From the NCBI GenBank assembly GCA_035295985.1, contig DATHBT010000063.1:1-9256 (forward strand): a stretch of 9,256 bases of DNA, read 5' to 3'. This stretch comes from JAIVGV01 sp035295985. GTDB taxonomy: Bacteria > Acidobacteriota > Blastocatellia > Pyrinomonadales > Pyrinomonadaceae. The first letter of the stretch is position 1, and each line of letters starts with the position of its first letter. The translations under genes and the position numbers were made by a program. The notes under the pieces were generated by a model. The model saw only the letters and a list, made by a program, of their open reading frames with translations. It was not told the origin of the DNA and did not search any database. This document shows, one piece after another, positions 6,754-9,256 of the stretch.

Positions 6754-6772
6754 AATCCGGCGAAAAACTGAG

Positions 6773-6806
6773 AAGGCCGGCGCGACTTCGGAACGCGCCG
6801 GCCTTT
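6773..6806 (+). terminator. Rho-independent-type terminator after the TerC gene
   Basis: AAGGCCGGCGCG (6773-6784) pairs perfectly with CGCGCCGGCCTT (6794-6805). The 12-bp stem closes on a 9-base loop containing CTTCGG, which can form a very stable UUCG tetraloop. It begins 20 bases after the TerC stop. The T-tail is short (TTT at 6804-6806), and an A-rich run lies before the stem, so it could also work from the other strand. Confidence 0.7.
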
Positions 6807-6992
6807 GCGCCGTCGGCCGAAAAATTGGTGGTTGAAGCCGCGCGCCCGCGTGTGCTAACTTTCTGAAGGGCCGTGAGTGCCGCGCTCTCGGCCCCGAAAT
6901 GTTGCCCCTCCTGCGGGCCGCGCCCGCCACAAACCCGACCCGGTCCCGACTTACAAACGCGCCTCACCCCTTAAGTCCGCCCTGATTTCCCA
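6807..6992 (+). promoter_or_regulatory. Upstream region of the FecR-domain gene, with a weak promoter candidate
   Basis: After the terminator, TTGAAG (6832-6837) and TAACTT (6856-6861) are spaced by 18 bases and could form a weak sigma-70 promoter. CTTAAG (6970-6975) lies shortly before the gene. The bases before the ATG at 6993 (GATTTCCCA) hold no Shine-Dalgarno. Nothing else is seen here. Confidence 0.25.
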
Positions 6993-8279
6993 ATGGCGAC
7001 CGCCGATAAGATTGTCCCCAAAGGCCGGCGCTTCGAGGTCGATTGGTTCTTCGTCTCGAAGCGGCTGATCTACCTGGGCGTCTTCTCGCTGCTGCTGCTC
7101 GCGGCGGCGGGCGGCGTGAGCCTCTACGCGTGGCTCTACGGCAACCCGCTCAAGGGGGCCGACGCCCTCTCCAACGCGCCGGCCGGCGCGCGCTTCCTCT
7201 CCTTCGACGGCGACGTGCAGGTCGTCAGGGCCGAGACGCGCGAGCGGCTGCTCGCGCGCGGCGACACGCAGCTCTACCCCGGCGACCTCGTGCAGACGCA
7301 GACGGACGGCCGCGCGCGCATACAGCTCGCCGACGGCTCGACCCTCGTCGTGCGCCCCAACTCGGTCGTCACCATCCGCGACAACGAGCGCCTCGACGAC
7401 GGCGCGCGCACGCAGGTTCGCGTCGCGGTCGAGCGCGGGCAGATCAACGTCCGCACCGAGGAGCAGACCGAAGGCTCGCGCAACGTCGTCGAGACGCCGC
7501 TGACGAAGAACAACGTCTCGGCCAGGACGGGCGCGTCCTTCGGCGTCCGCGACGACAACACCGAGGAGGTGCGCGTTGACGCCGGCCGCATCGAGACCAC
7601 GACGCGCGGCGGCGAGCGCACCGTCATCAACGGCGGCGAGTACGTCGCCCTCAACCAGTCGGGCGCGGTCAAGAACCGCGAGCGGCTGCTCGACGTGCCC
7701 GCGCCCCTCTCGCCGCGCGATTTGGAAAGGGTCGCGGCCGACGCGCGTGGGACGGCCGACGTTTTGCTGCGCTGGCAGCGGCCCGCGTCGGGCGCGGCGC
7801 GCCACTACCGCGTCGAGGTCGCCACCTCGCCCTTCTTCGTCCAGGCCGGCAAAGTCACCGAGCGCGATCAGCTCGAGACGACCAGCTTCAACGTCTCGGA
7901 GCTGCGCACCGGCGTCTTCTTCTGGCGCGTGCGGGCCGTCGCCCCTTCGGGCCAGACGAGCGACTGGTGCGAGCCGCAGAAGTTCACGGTTGCCGCGGGC
8001 GGCGCAGGCGGGGACGGCGGCGGCGCGCATCTCGCCGTCGCCAACGTCACCTTCGAGTATGTCGCGGGCCAAATCTACGTCGCGCGCGGGCAGACACAGC
8101 CCGGCAACGCCGTCCGCATCGCCGGCCGCGAGACCGCCGCGGCGCGCGACGGCACGTTCGAGCTACAGATCAGCGCGCCGCACGGCGCGCGCTCAATCGA
8201 AGTGGAGACGGAAGACCCGCACGGCAACCGCCGCCGCGCACGCGTCCCCTTCGCGCCCCGCGCCGCGCCGTCGGGATGA
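6993..8279 (+). CDS. Membrane-anchored FecR-domain protein with Fn3-like and Ig-like C-terminal domains
   Basis: 428 residues. A short cytosolic N-terminus (1-25) leads into one membrane span (about 26-49). The FecR domain follows (about 68-205): GDVQVVRA, then LYPGDLVQTQTDGRARIQLADGS, then VERGQINVRT, and ending SARTGASFGVRDD..EEVRVDAGRI. A fibronectin III-like domain is next (about 255-333; VLLRWQRP, HYRVEVATSPFF, FFWRVRAVAPSG). A Gly-rich linker (335-344) and a small beta-rich C-terminal domain (about 348-420; GTFELQISAP.GARSIEVETEDPHGN) complete it. Classical FecR relays TonB-receptor signals to an ECF sigma factor. Here there is no sigma factor or receptor nearby, so an envelope sensor or surface-binding role is more likely. 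The next gene encodes a GAF-domain protein 74 bp on. No Shine-Dalgarno is visible; the start is chosen because the membrane span follows directly. Confidence 0.88.
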   Translation: MATADKIVPKGRRFEVDWFFVSKRLIYLGVFSLLLLAAAGGVSLYAWLYGNPLKGADALSNAPAGARFLSFDGDVQVVRAETRERLLARGDTQLYPGDLVQTQTDGRARIQLADGSTLVVRPNSVVTIRDNERLDDGARTQVRVAVERGQINVRTEEQTEGSRNVVETPLTKNNVSARTGASFGVRDDNTEEVRVDAGRIETTTRGGERTVINGGEYVALNQSGAVKNRERLLDVPAPLSPRDLERVAADARGTADVLLRWQRPASGAARHYRVEVATSPFFVQAGKVTERDQLETTSFNVSELRTGVFFWRVRAVAPSGQTSDWCEPQKFTVAAGGAGGDGGGAHLAVANVTFEYVAGQIYVARGQTQPGNAVRIAGRETAAARDGTFELQISAPHGARSIEVETEDPHGNRRRARVPFAPRAAPSG

Positions 8280-8284
8280 AACGA

Positions 8285-8348
8285 AGTGATGAGTGGTGAG
8301 TTAAAAAGCTTGCTCTCAATCATCACTCACCACTCATCACTCATCACT
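8285..8348. repeat. Inverted-repeat element with tandem heptamers (element 2)
   Basis: AGTGATGAGTGGTGAGT (8285-8301) is the perfect reverse complement of 8325-8341, with a 23-base AT-rich loop (8302-8324). The right side is four heptamers in tandem: CATCACT (8321-8327), CACCACT (8328-8334), CATCACT (8335-8341) and CATCACT (8342-8348). The left arm carries two reversed heptamers, AGTGATG and AGTGGTG. It starts 5 bases after the FecR stop and ends 5 bases before the next ATG, so it fills the gap. It could act as a stem-loop in a joint transcript. Confidence 0.85.
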
Positions 8349-8353
8349 TAAGA

Positions 8354-9256
8354 ATGCACGTCATCGTTCTCAACGCCGATCACGACCGCGCCGGAGTCGC
8401 CGTGTTGGACGCGCTGCGCGCGGCCGGAGTCGGCGCGTGTGCGCCGAACGGCTTCGGGGAAGGCGGTGGCGTCACGCCGAGCGGCGGGGAGGCGCACGCC
8501 GGCCAGCCGCTCGCGGTGCTCTACGAGATCGCGGACGGGGCTGACGTGCGCGAGATGATCGCGGCGGTCGAGCGCGCGGCAACGGAATGGCCGCGCGTCC
8601 CGCTCGTCGCCTGCCGCGGCTGCGCGTCGGGCAACGGCCGCGACGCGCGAAGCCCGGACGCCGCCGTGCTCAAGCGGCTCGGCTTCAGCGCCGTCGCAGA
8701 CGACCCGGCCCAACTGCCCGCGCTGCTGCGCGAGCTTGACTCCGGCGGCGAGGGCGGGGCCGCGGAAGCGTCGATGCACACTTCGGAGGTCGAGTCGGAG
8801 AACTCGCCGCCCGCGAGCCTGCTGCTGCCGGAGAACTTGAGCGTCGCGCAGTTGCGCGCGGCCTTCGAGTCGGTCTCGGCCCTTCACTTCGTCGCCGACC
8901 AGCAGTCGGCCGCACACGCCGCTCTCGCCGGACTCGCGCCGCTCGTCCGGGCCGACGCCTGGGCGCTCTACGTCACCGACTCCGGCCCCGACGCTGGCCC
9001 CGCGCGCTTCGAGCCGCTGGCCGCGCGCGGCCTCGCCGGAGGCCGGCGCGAAGCTTCCCCCGACGACCTGCTCCGCGCCCTGCGCGCGGACTCTCTGATG
9101 TCGCTCGTCGGCTCCGAGTCGGAGGCCGTGCGCGAGGCGTGCGCGCGCGCCGAGGCCGTGCGCGGCCGGGGAGACGGCCGGACACTGTTGGCCGTCCCGC
9201 TCGTGTGCGGCGGGCGCGTGCTCGGCGTCGTCGAGGCCGCGCGCGAAGGGGCTTCG
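8354..9256 (+). CDS. GAF-domain signalling protein with degenerate receiver-like N-terminus (3' end outside window)
   Basis: 301 codons are open to the window end. Residues 1-128 follow the receiver pattern: MHVIVLNADHDRAGVAVLDALRAAG at the start, PLAVLYEIADGADV (52-65) where the phosphate-accepting strand should be, VPLVACRG (82-89), and LKRLGFSAVADDPAQLPALLREL (106-128) as the final strand and helix. The expected phospho-Asp is replaced by Tyr57/Glu58 and the switch Lys-Pro by Asp-Pro, so it is probably not phosphorylated. A Gly/Ser/Glu linker (129-160) leads to a GAF-like domain (about 165-298), whose end LLAVPLVCGGRVLGVVEAAREG (278-299) is typical. GAF domains bind small ligands such as cyclic nucleotides. 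The output domain (kinase, cyclase, phosphatase or DNA-binding) lies beyond the window. No Shine-Dalgarno is present; the start is set by the receiver-like beginning. Confidence 0.7.
   Translation, partial: MHVIVLNADHDRAGVAVLDALRAAGVGACAPNGFGEGGGVTPSGGEAHAGQPLAVLYEIADGADVREMIAAVERAATEWPRVPLVACRGCASGNGRDARSPDAAVLKRLGFSAVADDPAQLPALLRELDSGGEGGAAEASMHTSEVESENSPPASLLLPENLSVAQLRAAFESVSALHFVADQQSAAHAALAGLAPLVRADAWALYVTDSGPDAGPARFEPLAARGLAGGRREASPDDLLRALRADSLMSLVGSESEAVREACARAEAVRGRGDGRTLLAVPLVCGGRVLGVVEAAREGAS

Noticed and set aside
6951..8072. 373-aa minus-strand open frame opposite the FecR gene
   Set aside because: It is Arg/Ala/Asp-rich with no domain and overlaps a clear FecR/Fn3 protein; a GC-rich shadow.
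8321..8348. CRISPR-like direct repeats
   Set aside because: The units are 7 bases in direct tandem with no spacers, so this is not a CRISPR array.
1..9256. tRNA or rRNA genes, intact transposons, phage genes
   Set aside because: No cloverleaf, rRNA motif, transposase or integrase reading was recognised anywhere in the window.

Overview
The window is GC-rich bacterial chromosome with ordinary, fairly long intergenic gaps. The mix of genes suggests a Gram-negative soil-type phylum, most likely Acidobacteriota (Blastocatellia/Pyrinomonas-like). This rests on remembered resemblance, for example the PpiD-like protein beginning MLKQISRMKR..., FecR-domain proteins with no sigma-factor partner, and GC-rich palindromes between genes. 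No marker gene in the window proves it.

Layout from left to right: (1) a 5'-complete, 3'-truncated hypothetical gene on the minus strand (1-423). (2) A divergent gap, then an acetyl-CoA acetyltransferase (thiolase, 577-1764, +) with its full catalytic set. (3) A secreted protein of unknown function started by TTG (1988-3055, +). (4) A 279-bp convergent gap (3056-3334) packed with GC-rich hairpins, most with a GCCCC/GGGGC stem. (5) A membrane-anchored SurA/PpiD-type foldase (3335-5326, -). (6) A 299-bp divergent gap holding a likely promoter for the foldase and a complex inverted-repeat element with heptamer repeats, ending just before (7) a TerC/Alx-family membrane protein (5626-6753, +). (8) A strong terminator, then a membrane-anchored FecR-domain protein (6993-8279, +). 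(9) A second heptamer inverted-repeat element filling most of the 74-bp gap, then (10) a GAF-domain signalling protein with a receiver-like N-terminus, cut off by the window end (8354-9256, +).

The genes do not form one pathway. Envelope functions dominate: foldase, TerC transporter, secreted protein, FecR protein. The FecR and GAF genes may form a signalling pair.

The most unusual content is non-coding. Two gaps (5478-5608 and 8285-8348) carry elements with the same plan: two reversed heptamers, then TTAA[AG]AAG, a loop, then at least four forward tandem heptamers directly before a plus-strand start codon that lacks a clear Shine-Dalgarno. Their heptamers differ in sequence (AACCTCT versus CATCACT/CACCACT). 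They look like members of a diverged family of short mobile or regulatory repeats. The GC-hairpin cluster at 3071-3313 looks like a second, unrelated repeat family.
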